Shown in pieces: positions 8,735 through 17,891 of a DNA stretch of 45,772 nt. How positions within the stretch are numbered: the stretch's first letter is position 1; each line of letters opens with the position of its first letter. This DNA comes from Xenococcaceae cyanobacterium MO_188.B32 (GTDB lineage Bacteria; Cyanobacteriota; Cyanobacteriia; Cyanobacteriales; Xenococcaceae): the NCBI GenBank assembly GCA_030065635.1, contig JASJDJ010000015.1, positions 1 through 45,772 on the forward strand, in the 5' to 3' direction. The position numbers and the translations under genes are program-made. The notes under the pieces are model-generated. The model worked only from the letters and a program-made list of their open reading frames with translations. It searched no databases and was not told the origin of the DNA.

Positions 8735-10150
8735 TTAGCTAACCCGACAACTTTGAATATATTTTTGATTTTGATGCAAATATTCTTTTTTGGGCAAAGT
8801 AAAATAAAATGTGGAACTTTCACCTATTACGGATTCTACCCAAATCTTTCCCCCATAGCGTTCGACAATTTTTTGACAAATATTTAAACCGATCCCCGTA
8901 CCAGGATATTTATTTTGTGGGTGTAATCTTTGAAAAACTTGGAAGACTTTACGACTATATTGCTTTTCAATGCCAATTCCGTTGTCTTTGACGGATATCA
9001 ACCATTGTTGTGGTTGAGATATAGTATCAATTTCAATTATGGGATTAGCTTTACCGCGAAATTTGAGTCCATTAGTAATTAAATTTTGCAGTAGTTGACT
9101 CATTTCTACAGGGTTAGCTATTACTGTAGGTAAGTTTTTAACTATAATTTCTGCGTTATTTTCGGTAATGTTTGCTTGAAGATCGACAATTATTTGTTTT
9201 AGTGTTTCGTTGAGATCGACAGAAATCCAAGTTTGCTCATTTTTACCTGCGCGAGAATAAGTAAGCAAATCTTGAATCAAAGTTTGCATACGGGCAGCAC
9301 TATCAGCAATGTAGCTAATATATTCATCTGCCTGAGCGTCTAAATGTTCTTGATATTCTTGAGCTAGTAGTTGAGTAAACATCCTCAAACTTCGCAAAGG
9401 TGTTTGCAAATCATGAGAAACAATATAGGCAAACCGTTCTAACTCTTGATTAGAATTGAGCAATTCTGTATTGATATTTTCTACCTGTTTTTTGGCTTGA
9501 ACTAATTCAGCAGTACGTTCGGCTACTCTTTGTTCTAATTCTTGATTCAAATTATTCAATATTTGTTGCGATCGCCTTAACTTAGCTTCTGTCTGCTGAC
9601 GAATTTGAATCTCTTGGTTTAATTGCTGGTTTTGAATTTGTAGATGCGATCGCATACGTTGTAGCGTGAGATGAGTTTTGATACGTGCAACTACTTCTTC
9701 TTTATAAATCGGTTTGGTAACGTAATCTACTCCTCCGAGTTCAAAGCCCTTAATCTTATCTTCTATATCCGTTAAGCCAGTCATGAAAACTACGGGAATA
9801 TCTTTAGTCTTCGGATTAGCTTTGAGTTTCTGGCACACTTCAAAGCCGTTCATTCCAGGCATGAGAATGTCGAGTAAAATAATATTTGGCTCGATACATT
9901 CAGCTTGACTTAAAGCCGTTATTCCGTCTGAAGCAATAGAAACGGTAAAACCTCCAGATTGCAAATAGTCAGAAAGTATTTCTAAATTAGTTAAAGTATC
10001 ATCAACTATTAAAACAACATCAGCGCGAATAGTATCATCCGATTTTTCTATATTTGTGTCTGTGGTAGTTTCTGATTGAAAGTACCTTTTACCCTGATGA
10101 TGCCGATCGTCTGAATGATTGAAAACAGATATTGTTTGAGTTCTGTTCAT
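8735..10150 (-). CDS. Receiver-histidine kinase hybrid (phytochrome-type kinase core)
   Basis: The 471-residue soluble protein begins with about 40 variable residues, then a receiver domain with D50-D51, phosphoacceptor D94 (ILLDILMPGMNGFE), T124 and K146. A coiled coil follows (about 165-240). The dimerisation domain has H246 in IVSHDLQTPLRSL, the HDLQ-PLR version found in bacteriophytochrome-like kinases. The ATPase domain has an N box (LLQNLITNGLKF), G1 (DNGIGIE) and G2 (GTGIGLNIC). No sensor domain or membrane helix is present, so input probably arrives by phosphorylation of the receiver. No response regulator gene is adjacent. Confidence 0.93.
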   Translation of the reverse strand: MNRTQTISVFNHSDDRHHQGKRYFQSETTTDTNIEKSDDTIRADVVLIVDDTLTNLEILSDYLQSGGFTVSIASDGITALSQAECIEPNIILLDILMPGMNGFEVCQKLKANPKTKDIPVVFMTGLTDIEDKIKGFELGGVDYVTKPIYKEEVVARIKTHLTLQRMRSHLQIQNQQLNQEIQIRQQTEAKLRRSQQILNNLNQELEQRVAERTAELVQAKKQVENINTELLNSNQELERFAYIVSHDLQTPLRSLRMFTQLLAQEYQEHLDAQADEYISYIADSAARMQTLIQDLLTYSRAGKNEQTWISVDLNETLKQIIVDLQANITENNAEIIVKNLPTVIANPVEMSQLLQNLITNGLKFRGKANPIIEIDTISQPQQWLISVKDNGIGIEKQYSRKVFQVFQRLHPQNKYPGTGIGLNICQKIVERYGGKIWVESVIGESSTFYFTLPKKEYLHQNQKYIQSCRVS

Positions 10151-10457
10151 ATATCCTCAATTTGAAAAATATCTTCAATTGCTCAATGACTATGCTCTTG
10201 TTATTCAATAGAACTGAAGATAAAGTCGTTTACTGGTTAAAATTGCGACATAATTACGTAGAGAAAGTAAAAGCAATTAGAGTGAATTAATTTAAGTCTA
10301 ATTAAGTTTTTATCACCTGAAATCAGTTTTTGTACTGATTTTTTACTTAAATTTTAGTCGCTCGTTTAGTCTATTTAGTTAAAATTACAGGAAATAGCGA
10401 TTGAACTTATTCCTCAATTCATTTTGATTATTGTTCTAGATTGTTGACTTACAATTA

Positions 10458-10508
10458 ATGAAAATTCTAATTGTAGAAGATGAGGGTGTGGTCAAAAGTA
10501 GTTGGTGA
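10458..10508 (+). pseudogene. Response regulator N-terminal stump
   Basis: The frame reads MKILIVEDEGVVKSSW then stop. The first eleven residues are the classic start of an OmpR-type response regulator (beta-1 strand with acidic VEDE). The sequence then changes into GGTGATTGGG-type intergenic repeat. The matching kinase end lies on the same strand at 12539-12811, so I infer both come from one former operon. Confidence 0.6.
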
Positions 10509-10639
10509 TTGGGAAAGGCGATCGCTACTAACTAGCAGACTAAACCGTCTAGTATGATAAGAGAGAAAGAGGATTTTCAGCCTAATTTACTGAATATTTA
10601 AAAGTAGAAATCCACAATCAGATTAATTAAACATTTAAG

Positions 10640-10832
10640 CTAATCGTTGTTGTGTCTCATTTCTCCGGTTAAACCCCTAGCATCTGCGTTTTCATAAATA
10701 TGTTGTTTGAGATGAGGGCGAGCGAGAATAAACTTTAAATCGGCAAACTGCTTAAGAGAGTGCTTCTCTCAGTCCTTTGGCTCCATCAGCTAGGGCATAA
10801 ACTTGAGATTGCTCCTGGTTTAATGACAATTA
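10640..10832 (-). pseudogene. Frameshifted transposase fragment (ISKra4-like)
   Basis: Two minus-strand frames give a continuous transposase-like sequence. The first contains VYALADGAKGLREALS and is interrupted by a stop near 10755. The second continues with KQFADLKFILARPHLKQHIY and ENADARGLTGEMRHNND. The 'ADGAKGLRE ... ILARPHLKQH-YE-ADA-GL' pattern is what I remember from ISKra4-family transposases (a DDE-type catalytic stretch). One frameshift separates the frames and both ends are missing. It is dead. Confidence 0.6.
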
Positions 10833-11174
10833 TTTACGGAGCAATAAGGCTTAGAGATAGAGGTAAACAAAGCGATCGCTCAATTGAAAAGATAACGGGA
10901 AAAGTCAGAGGCTTAAAAGAGTAGAACCTTCTCAAAAAAGCCTGGGTGGGCTCGCCACAAAAACTCAGGCTAATGACAGAGAAACTATCTCGGCTCCCTC
11001 GCCCAGGCTAACCTTGGCTTTCTGAGCAATGAGTTTCCCTAGGGTCGGAATCAGAGAAGGTACACCTGGTAAAGAAGCCCTAGAGTTCCTTAACTCCACA
11101 CCTAGACGAAATCCTTGGTTCTGGCGTAAGTGGGAACAACAAAGCCTTGCTGGTCTTGCTGCACCTAACGCCAA
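10833..11174. other. Debris region with an unidentified small frame
   Basis: On the plus strand a 49-codon frame runs 11029-11178 (MSFPRVGIREGTPGKEALEF..., ending AAPNAN). The same frame continues upstream beyond a TGA at 11023-11025, with similar composition back to about 10924. I do not recognise it. It could be a decayed gene with one stop, or chance. Its stop falls in the last codons of the convergent methyltransferase gene. A further 33-codon frame at 10823-10924 has no known match. Confidence 0.3.
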
Positions 11175-11927
11175 TTAAAGTTTAATTCCAGTTACATAGA
11201 TTGATTCACCACAACCATATTTTTCTAAATCAGTTTCTCCTAATAATCCTTCTCGAAATTTAACTTGCTGAACTTCACTAAAACCAGCTTCTTCCATTAA
11301 AAATATGAGAAGAGTGTTGTTATACATAAATTTATGCCCCCAGTCATAAAATTTTCGATTCACTCTAATTGTACGTAGTATGCTATCCCGAGGATTAGAT
11401 AATTGAGCTAAGTTTGTGTTTTCTAAATCAGGAACAGTAACTCGTAAACTCCCACCTAATTTTAGATAAGTTAAACAATTTTTAAGAGCTTGTAGAGCCA
11501 AACTAGGAGGTATATGTTCTAGGACATGACTTAAAAAAATTCCATCAGCAGTGTTGAGTAAATTGTAATCGCATGAAGTAATATTTAATAAAAGATCATA
11601 GCCTAACTTGTTTAATATAACTTTAGGTATGTAATTAATTCCCAATAACAAATCAGCATTCAGATATTGAGGATTTCCAAATTCCCCTAAACTGCCAACA
11701 TTAATAATAACTTTTCTTCCTTGATTTTGCCATTGAAGAATTCTGTGTCTGTTGTATCCAACTAATTGAATTAAAGTAGTTAAATTTAGACATAACCAAG
11801 TTCTTAAAGTGTATTTTAAACTAGAAAATAAGCCTAAAGGTGGTGTAATTATATTGGCAACTCCATTAAATTCTTGGAGTAACATTTCTCTTTCATCTTT
11901 GCCTAAGTTCATCTTTCTATTTATCAT
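11175..11927 (-). CDS. SAM-dependent methyltransferase-like protein
   Basis: The 250-residue protein has a class I methyltransferase core. VIINVGSLGEFGNPQYLNAD is a degenerate motif I region, GIFLSHVLEHIPPSLALQAL is the motif seen in Methyltransf_11 proteins, and GGSLRVTVPDLE is the following strand. The N-terminal 70 residues are extra. The C-terminus has GHKFMYNNTLLIFLMEEAGF. The motif-I glycine loop is weak (GSLGEFG), so cofactor binding is uncertain. Such proteins often act near polysaccharide genes, but here it lies alone inside a decayed two-component locus, which suggests lateral arrival. A later start at MNLGKDEREM is possible. Confidence 0.7.
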   Translation of the reverse strand: MINRKMNLGKDEREMLLQEFNGVANIITPPLGLFSSLKYTLRTWLCLNLTTLIQLVGYNRHRILQWQNQGRKVIINVGSLGEFGNPQYLNADLLLGINYIPKVILNKLGYDLLLNITSCDYNLLNTADGIFLSHVLEHIPPSLALQALKNCLTYLKLGGSLRVTVPDLENTNLAQLSNPRDSILRTIRVNRKFYDWGHKFMYNNTLLIFLMEEAGFSEVQQVKFREGLLGETDLEKYGCGESIYVTGIKL

Positions 11928-12286
11928 GTTAACTTCATTACTTTTTGATTATATTTTTGGTTATAGGTTTGTTGATTTGGATTAATTATAAGTTTACCTC
12001 CTCTCAGTGCTTTCTCTTAACCCTAAGCCTAACTCTCTTTTTATCTGTATTACTTGTTACTTTTTAAATTTAAAAGTGCTGTCATTAATGCAGTTTCGTC
12101 AAATTCTGCGCTCACAAGTCTTTAATCCAAAAATGTCAGCCTAAGTAGGAAGAGGATATCGTAAATAGTGAGTAAAAGGACAACTAACCAAGTTACGAGA
12201 TCTCTCTTCTGTCACTCTAGGCAAAAGAGCAGTAAAACTCATCCCAACAATAGACCAAATATCTTAAGCAATCAAACCCATTTATT
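11928..12286. other. Gene-free gap within decayed region
   Basis: No credible gene. A plus-strand frame around 12165-12260 reads GQLTKLRDLSSVTLGKRAVK and stops quickly. It may be another gene scrap, but I cannot name it. This gap separates the methyltransferase from the next transposase fragment. Confidence 0.4.
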
Positions 12287-12499
12287 TTAGTGATTTCCAA
12301 TCCCACCGCTTTGGCGGGAGCGCAAGCGCTGCTGCAAGCAGTTCGCTGGCAAACTCTTCCTTTTAAGGTCACTTATTAATCCCAATTGAAGATATTTAAA
12401 GGATTCATAGGCTCTCACTTCTATGAATAAATCTCTATACAATTCACAGTAAGTATCTACACATTGAACTGTTGGTCGAGGAGGACGAGGTTTAACCAT
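12287..12499 (-). pseudogene. IS701/IS4-type transposase N-terminal fragment
   Basis: The frame opens with MVKPRPPRPTVQCVDTYC, then YRDLFIEVRAYESFKYLQLG and ISDLKRKSLPA. This is the N-terminus of a cyanobacterial transposase family I associate with IS701 or IS4-like elements. After about residue 51 it runs into a GC-rich palindromic stretch (12312-12350) and stops. Only about a seventh of a full transposase is left. Its intact start lies about 40 bp from the kinase relic, suggesting that one end of the IS marks the junction. Confidence 0.65.
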
Positions 12500-12538
12500 A
12501 CTCTCTATCTGGGTTTCAAGCTTTTTTCCTCATTTTAC

Positions 12539-12811
12539 CTGACCCACTCTGACAGAAGTTCTAATATTATTATTAAAGTAAAGGATACGGGTATAGGTAT
12601 TGCACCAGAACATTTAGACAAGATATTCGAGCGATTTTGGCGAGCAGAAAAATCTCGCTCCTGTCAAGCAGGCAAATCGGGATTAGGATTAGCGATTGTT
12701 AAAGAGATTGTTCGACAACATCAAGGAGCGATCGCTGTAGAAAGTCAGTTAGAAGTTGGTAGTTGTTTTACTGTCCGCTTACCAATTAAAAACTCTAAAA
12801 TGTCTGTTTAA
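12539..12811 (+). pseudogene. Histidine kinase C-terminal fragment (RppB-like)
   Basis: Ninety codons of an OmpR-partner histidine kinase ATPase domain survive: KVKDTGIGIAPEHLDKIFER (G1 box), FWRAEKSRS, then GLGLAIVKEIVRQHQGAI (G2) and SCFTVRLP. This closely follows the pattern of cyanobacterial RppB/NrsS-type kinases. The sensor, membrane and phosphoacceptor parts are missing. Upstream in frame is only IS-derived sequence. Its last codons overlap the end of menC by 4 bp in convergent orientation, which shows this is the original gene end. Confidence 0.75.
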
Positions 12812-13758
12812 TTATCTATCAACCAACTATTGATACCAAAGCCAACAGCACGGTTAGGATTACCTAATTCTAATGCTAATTCTAGGGCTGCTTGACGACC
12901 AATTTCGGTTTCAAATACGGAAGAAAAAACTAAATCTAGGGAGTTTTGCCGACAAAACTGACGTAGACGGCTGGGTTTACCAGCGATCGCTGCTTTAATC
13001 ACAAAAATTCCCTGCCATCCCTGGCGAACACATTTCTCTAGCCGATCGAGATTGGCTACTGATTCATCCAAAGCTAGGGGTGTAGAGTAATCTTTACTCA
13101 AAGCCAGCATTTCTACAAATTGCTGAGGAGGTAAAGGCTGTTCGATAAATTCTATTTTATCGTTTTGCTCTGCTAGTTGTAGCCATTGTTTTGTTTGCTT
13201 AATATTTAAACCGCCGTTAGCATCTAAGCGTAATTTTGTATCTGAGGGTAAAAGTTGTAGTAATTTTTTTCCGACTGTAATTTCTGTAGTTAGGGGGTAA
13301 ACACCAATTTTCCATTTAAAGGTAATCCCAGAGTCTCTATAATTATTTTCTGTTGCCATTTTTTGCCAGGTAGTTAAGGCTTCTTCTCCTGCTGGCAGTA
13401 AATGAGCGTAACTAAGAGATGGATATTTTTTAGTTTCTCCGTGCTGATTCTTTAAATTTATTAATGCCGATTCAAAGGCAAACTGACAAGCTGGTAACCG
13501 ATCTGGGATATTAGCAATATGAGCTTTAGTAACAGTATTTCCTAAATGTCTACAAAATTGTAATGCTTCGGCTAAAGTTTCTGAACCAAACCAGGGAAGG
13601 GGAGCAATTTCTCCTCTTCCTTTATGATTGATAGAATCAGTAATTTCAATAATAATACCCTCGCGCACTCGCCAAATACCGTGACTGGTATGCAAAGGAC
13701 GGCGAAATAGACGCTGATAAAGGCTGAATTCAAATTGATACGAACAATCATCAACCAT
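12808..13758 (-). CDS. menC: o-Succinylbenzoate synthase
   Basis: MenC removes water from SHCHC to form o-succinylbenzoate in phylloquinone (vitamin K1) synthesis, the electron carrier of photosystem I. The 316-residue protein (start MVDDCSYQF; a start 9 codons upstream is also open) belongs to the enolase superfamily. It has the catalytic lysine segment FKWKIG, metal ligands in LRLDANGG, KIEFIEQPL and LALDES, and the second lysine in FVIKAAIAG. It is convergent with the kinase relic and 76 bp downstream of crtR, so the two may be co-transcribed. Confidence 0.93.
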   Translation of the reverse strand: MVDDCSYQFEFSLYQRLFRRPLHTSHGIWRVREGIIIEITDSINHKGRGEIAPLPWFGSETLAEALQFCRHLGNTVTKAHIANIPDRLPACQFAFESALINLKNQHGETKKYPSLSYAHLLPAGEEALTTWQKMATENNYRDSGITFKWKIGVYPLTTEITVGKKLLQLLPSDTKLRLDANGGLNIKQTKQWLQLAEQNDKIEFIEQPLPPQQFVEMLALSKDYSTPLALDESVANLDRLEKCVRQGWQGIFVIKAAIAGKPSRLRQFCRQNSLDLVFSSVFETEIGRQAALELALELGNPNRAVGFGINSWLIDN

Positions 13759-13834
13759 AAAGAAATAAATAAAAGCTAATAGCATAGCTAAGAGCTAAAA
13801 GCTTTTGTACGAGCTATTATTCGTCAACAGATGA

Positions 13835-14722
13835 TTATTTATTATCCTTATGTCCGTGGAAACGAATACCGAGAAAAATATCATAGAGAAAATTCCAGAA
13901 ATTTTTCCATTCGAGCAAACCTAAAGACTGATCGCATCCTTTGGCATCCAAAAGCGGTTTAGTCGCGTAGTAGGCTGGTTGGTATTTATACCAAGGAATA
14001 GAGGGCCAAAGATGATGAACTAGATGATAATTTTGTCCTAGTATTAATAAATTCACGAGCGGACTAGGATATACTCTAGCATTTTTCCAGCGGTCGCGTT
14101 CTTGAAAAGGACGATGGGGTAAGTAATCAAAAAATAGGCCTAGGGCAATTCCTACTACTAAGGCTGGTACAAACCAGAAATTCATAATATAGCCGATAAA
14201 GCCATAGTGAATTCCTAACATAATTAGTACTGCTACAAATAATCGGCTTAAAAACCATTCTAGTAGCTCGTATTTGCGCCATAAACGCCGTTTAAAGAAA
14301 AATATTTCATGATAGAAGAAACGGGCAGCAATCAGCCATAAAGGACCCCCAGTAGAGACAAAATGATCGGGATCGTTGTCGGGATCGTTGACATGAGCGT
14401 GATGTTGAAGATGTACTCTAGTAAAAACAGGAAAAGCAAACCCTAGCATTAAAGCACTACCATGTCCTAAAACAGCATTAATAATGCGGTTACTATGAGC
14501 GCTGTTATGAGAGGCATCATGAATTACCGTCCCTGATAAATGTAAGGCCAGAACATTAGCCAAAAAACAACACCATCCTGGAAGAACTCCGCCAAAATAA
14601 CCCCAAGCCGATGAGAAAATCAGCATCAGAGCTGCCATAAACATTAATACGTTAGGGTTTATGCCACCAGGAGGTTTAAGAAACTCTTTTGGTACTGTTC
14701 GCAGCGTCTGAGCCGACTGCAT
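13835..14722 (-). CDS. crtR: Beta-carotene hydroxylase, CrtR type
   Basis: This membrane di-iron enzyme hydroxylates beta-ionone rings to give zeaxanthin and hydroxylated myxoxanthophyll or echinenone derivatives. The 295-residue protein carries the three histidine clusters of the desaturase/hydroxylase superfamily: HDASHNSAH (68-76), HLQHHAH (104-110) followed by NDPDNDPDH, and NYHLVHH (231-237). Several hydrophobic helices lie between. The start MQSAQTLRTVPKEFLKPP resembles known CrtR proteins. The OCP gene 5 kb away can use hydroxyechinenone, so the two are functionally related. Confidence 0.95.
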   Translation of the reverse strand: MQSAQTLRTVPKEFLKPPGGINPNVLMFMAALMLIFSSAWGYFGGVLPGWCCFLANVLALHLSGTVIHDASHNSAHSNRIINAVLGHGSALMLGFAFPVFTRVHLQHHAHVNDPDNDPDHFVSTGGPLWLIAARFFYHEIFFFKRRLWRKYELLEWFLSRLFVAVLIMLGIHYGFIGYIMNFWFVPALVVGIALGLFFDYLPHRPFQERDRWKNARVYPSPLVNLLILGQNYHLVHHLWPSIPWYKYQPAYYATKPLLDAKGCDQSLGLLEWKNFWNFLYDIFLGIRFHGHKDNK

Positions 14723-14863
14723 TTAGATTCACTCCTCATTCTACTTATATACCTTTCCTGGGGTAGTTTACACTACTATTGGATTGTGGTAAAGATTTGT
14801 AACGTCATCTAATTTAATATTTTGCTATCAAATAGTAAGCAATTAATTATCAATTGGCAATCC

Positions 14864-15925
14864 TCACGCTCTTAAAATTTTGTGAAACCAATCAGAAAAA
14901 CGGTCTCCTAAAGCTTTTAAGGAATATTTGCTTTCGGCTTGCTGACGACAACAGGCGCGATCGATCTGGTCGATTTTATTAATTGCTGCTACCAAACCCG
15001 TTACACTATCTGGTTCGACTAAAAAGCCTGTTTTCCCATGTAGAACAATTTCTGCTGGACCTCCTCTACTATAAGCAATTACAGGAACACCACAAGCCAG
15101 GGATTCGATCGCTACATTGCCAAAAGCTTCTAGCCAACGAGGAGTCATTAGTAAAGCACTACATTGACCGAGTTGTTTTTGCAATTGTTCGGTATTTAAA
15201 AATCCGACATAGTCTATAGGTGCTTGGGGAAAATCTCGTTGAATTTGCTGCCAATATTCTTTATCTTGTACTTTGCCGAAAATTTTCAGGGGTATACCAG
15301 TAAGATTACTAGCTGCCACAGCATCTTCTAGAGCTTTTTCGGGGGCAATTCTCCCTACCCAAGCTAGACAATTTTTTGGTTGAGGACAAAAATCATAAAG
15401 GGATAAGTCGAGACCGCTACCCAAAAGATGACAAGTCTCAGCAAAGGGAAAACTGGCTGCTTGGGATTTTGTATACACGCCTATCGTATCTGGATATTTT
15501 AGTGCCACCTCAGTCATGATCTCGTCGGTAGCTTCTGTCATCGAACCCATACTGATGAAATGAGCAATAGGACGGTCAAAAAAAGGGGTTAAATAAAAAG
15601 GTAACCAATCAAAAGCAAAATTCACCAATAAATCATAGTTATGCTGTACCTGACGGGCATATTCCCACATATTTGCCAAAACGGAATTAGCTGGTAGACA
15701 AATAGGTACATCTCTGGTTTGAGTTTGGACGGCAATTTGGCAATTACCTTCAATATTTTTGACAGAAATTCCTTTTAAGATCGACCCTTGAGGAGCAACT
15801 ACTTCTAGTAAATGTCCTCGTTGCTTTAACTCTTGGGCAATATTCTGAACAGTTAACTCTACCCCACCTCCTTGACCGGAACCCAAAGAACCAACAGGAG
15901 TAGAAATAAATAACAATTTGAGCAT
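14864..15925 (-). CDS. Glycosyltransferase family 4
   Basis: The 353-residue protein has the GT-B fold. The N-terminal half has FISTPVGSLGSGQGGGVELT (acceptor side with a glycine-rich loop). The C-terminal half has WVGRIAPEKALEDAV, then ALLMTPRWLEAFGNVAIESL with the EX7E motif (E-AFGNVAI-E), and CGVPVIAYSRGGPAEIV, which binds the sugar nucleotide. Acceptor and donor cannot be told; UDP-glucose:tetrahydrobiopterin glucosyltransferases of cyanobacteria have a similar opening and are one option. A truncated tnpB lies immediately upstream (7 bp), so its promoter must lie in the relic or beyond. Confidence 0.87.
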   Translation of the reverse strand: MLKLLFISTPVGSLGSGQGGGVELTVQNIAQELKQRGHLLEVVAPQGSILKGISVKNIEGNCQIAVQTQTRDVPICLPANSVLANMWEYARQVQHNYDLLVNFAFDWLPFYLTPFFDRPIAHFISMGSMTEATDEIMTEVALKYPDTIGVYTKSQAASFPFAETCHLLGSGLDLSLYDFCPQPKNCLAWVGRIAPEKALEDAVAASNLTGIPLKIFGKVQDKEYWQQIQRDFPQAPIDYVGFLNTEQLQKQLGQCSALLMTPRWLEAFGNVAIESLACGVPVIAYSRGGPAEIVLHGKTGFLVEPDSVTGLVAAINKIDQIDRACCRQQAESKYSLKALGDRFSDWFHKILRA

Positions 15926-15931
15926 TATTTT

Positions 15932-16285
15932 TCAAGCCGATTTGGTAAATTCAGCCGAGCCACCATTACGCTTGGCTTTAAACCTTGGATACTTGGCACG
16001 TTTACCCCAAAAGTTAGCAAAGGCTTTTTGCAGATGTCTAAGACATTGCTGCAAAGGTACGCAGCTAACTTCATTGAGAAAATCCAATTCCTCGGCTTTT
16101 TTCCATTCAGTAAGAAGACTAGAGGTTTCTTTATAGCCGACTCGTTCTTGCTTTTCATACCAGGCTTTAGTTCTGGTAGCCAAAGCTTTGTTATAGACCA
16201 AACGTACACATCCCATTGTCCGTCGCCAGAGATTTTCTTGTTCGGCAGTTGGAAAGCATCGGTATTTGTAGGCACGCTGAGTCAT
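15932..16285 (-). pseudogene. Truncated TnpB (IS200/IS605 type)
   Basis: The 117-codon frame holds the N-terminus of a TnpB RNA-guided nuclease: MTQRAYKYRCFPTAEQENLW, then GCVRLVYNKAL, and at the end PRFKAKRNGGSAEFTKSA followed by a stop. A complete TnpB would go on for about 250-300 more residues with the RuvC and zinc-finger parts. All catalytic residues are therefore gone. The stop is 7 bp before the glycosyltransferase ATG. No right end with its RNA is left on this side. Confidence 0.85.
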
Positions 16286-16330
16286 GGCTCACATTATATC
16301 ACATTAAATGTAAACACGATAGTTAGAGGT

Positions 16331-16419
16331 GCGCGAATTCCTGAGGGGCTGCCTGCCGAATTTAGTTCGGCAGTTTAAACGCCCCGTCCCACCAGCGTAG
16401 CTGGGGGTCTCCTTCGCGC
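16331..16419. repeat. Branched palindromic element
   Basis: An outer 7-bp stem GCGCGAA (16331-16337)/TTCGCGC (16413-16419) encloses GGGGC (16345-16349)/GCCCC (16381-16385), an inner hairpin CTGCCGAA (16353-16360)/TTCGGCAG (16366-16373), and a second hairpin CCAGC (16392-16396)/GCTGG (16400-16404). It lies 46 bp upstream of the truncated tnpB. It may be part of the IS left end or an independent palindromic repeat. Confidence 0.55.
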
Positions 16420-16462
16420 AAATGCAAGATGAAAATCAACTCGATCCTATACAAGTAAAAAA

Positions 16463-16490
16463 ACTAAAGACTAAAAACTAAAGACTAAAA
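16463..16490. repeat. 14-bp tandem repeat, two copies
   Basis: ACTAAAGACTAAAA occurs twice in a row (16463-16476 and 16477-16490). It lies just downstream of the TPR/HEAT gene, which ends at 16497 on the minus strand. It may overlap that gene's transcription end. Confidence 0.6.
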
Positions 16491-16496
16491 ACTTTT

Positions 16497-17891
16497 TTAA
16501 GAAGCATCTGAAGAGTCAGTAGTATTTTGCCATTTCATTTTAGGCATTTGGTTGAGTTGTTTTAAAGCCCATTTAGCGGTCTGTTGTACCTCTTCATCAG
16601 AATCATCTACAGCTTCAGATAGTCTTTGTGTCACTTGAGACATCAATTCGTATACCCTAGTTAAATCGCGGATTGCATTTTGGCGTACTTGAGAATTATC
16701 ATCTTCTAGAGAGAGGCTTAAGGCTTTATTCATTGGTTTGAGGGTACGACTGGCTATTTGAGTCATAGCTTCTAAAATTAAGCTTCGTTCTTGAGAGTCT
16801 ACCTTCATCATCAACTCTACTAATGGTTTCATAGCTCTAGAATCCGCTCTCTGAGCTAATTCCCAGATAGTTTTTCTTCTGAAAGCGCGGTCGCTATGCT
16901 GTAAATTGCCAATTAGTTCGGGAATAATATCTAGTTTAGAAACTTGGGAAGGTGAGGAGGAAATAAAAAAAGACTCTCTAACTGCTGGTTGCTCGATCGA
17001 TTGTAGATGATTACCATTACTTTCTGAAGTTAATATTCGTGTCTTTTGCCCTTCTTCTTTTACATCATTATGTCTGGTCGTTGCCACCATGGTAGTATCG
17101 GGGGCGGAAGACGATGGTGATATTACCTGGGGATAAGTTTGAGCAGGAGCTACAACGGTTGCTACTTCATCTTCAGCATTAGTATACGAGGAATCATCAG
17201 CGGAATCGCTAGTGCTAGCATCACTCTGTTTGAACAACAGAAATAATATTCCTCCGGCTACACCAATAGCAAAAAACAGAGCGATTAACATTAACCAAAA
17301 ACCCAAATTAGACTTATTTTGTCGCTCGTTCGATTCTGTCTCTACATTATTATTCTCGATCGCCAGATAACTACTAACATTACGTATAGCTTGTTGAGCA
17401 TAAAAAGAATCTGGTCTAATCTCTTGTGCTTGCCGAAAATATTTTAAGGCAGTTTGGTAGTCTTTTTGTCGATCCGCTTGATAGCCAGCTTGCATCGAAG
17501 AATCAAAAGCATAGCCAGTAAAGTTACGTACTGCTTTTTGAGCTAAAGAATCTTGTGGGCGTATAGCTAAAGCAGTTTTGAAATACTGTAAAGCAGTCAA
17601 ATAGTCTTTATCTCGATCTGCTTGATAGCCAGCTTGCATATAATTTTCATATTTTAAATTATCTGCTGCCAAGGTCGATCGTGAGATAGAGTTATCTGCT
17701 TGGCTTGCCCGAGATATTTGTTTCGATTGGTTTAGAGAAGTGGTTTTAATTGTTTCAGCTACAGCAGTAGATGTCATCGGATTATAGTTTCTCCCTTTAT
17801 AAGTAAGGTAAGAACCGTCGCCACTAGCTAAACCCAAACAAGTAACGCCGACAGCTAAAAATACTGAGAAGCGATCGCAAATCATATACAT
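16497..17891 (-). CDS. TPR and HEAT-repeat membrane protein
   Basis: The 464-residue protein starts with a hydrophobic segment (MYMICDRFSVFLAVGVTCLG) that looks like a signal or anchor. Residues about 80-165 contain two near-identical TPR-like units of about 40 residues, each with MQAGYQADR-KDY-TALKYF. A single membrane helix follows (about 196-220, LGFWLMLIALFFAIGVAGGI). A low-complexity linker leads to a C-terminal HEAT-like array (from about 310, ELIGNLQHSDRAFRRKTIWE, ... VRQNAIRDLTRVYE, VQQTAKWALKQL). The layout suggests a scaffold linking a periplasmic TPR to a cytoplasmic HEAT part. No enzymatic motif is seen. Confidence 0.72.
   Translation of the reverse strand: MYMICDRFSVFLAVGVTCLGLASGDGSYLTYKGRNYNPMTSTAVAETIKTTSLNQSKQISRASQADNSISRSTLAADNLKYENYMQAGYQADRDKDYLTALQYFKTALAIRPQDSLAQKAVRNFTGYAFDSSMQAGYQADRQKDYQTALKYFRQAQEIRPDSFYAQQAIRNVSSYLAIENNNVETESNERQNKSNLGFWLMLIALFFAIGVAGGILFLLFKQSDASTSDSADDSSYTNAEDEVATVVAPAQTYPQVISPSSSAPDTTMVATTRHNDVKEEGQKTRILTSESNGNHLQSIEQPAVRESFFISSSPSQVSKLDIIPELIGNLQHSDRAFRRKTIWELAQRADSRAMKPLVELMMKVDSQERSLILEAMTQIASRTLKPMNKALSLSLEDDNSQVRQNAIRDLTRVYELMSQVTQRLSEAVDDSDEEVQQTAKWALKQLNQMPKMKWQNTTDSSDAS

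Noticed and set aside
10965-11174. 69-codon minus frame (MALGAARPARLCC...)
   Set aside because: It is antisense to a plus-strand frame with better composition, and looks like neither a known protein nor a start with ribosome site.
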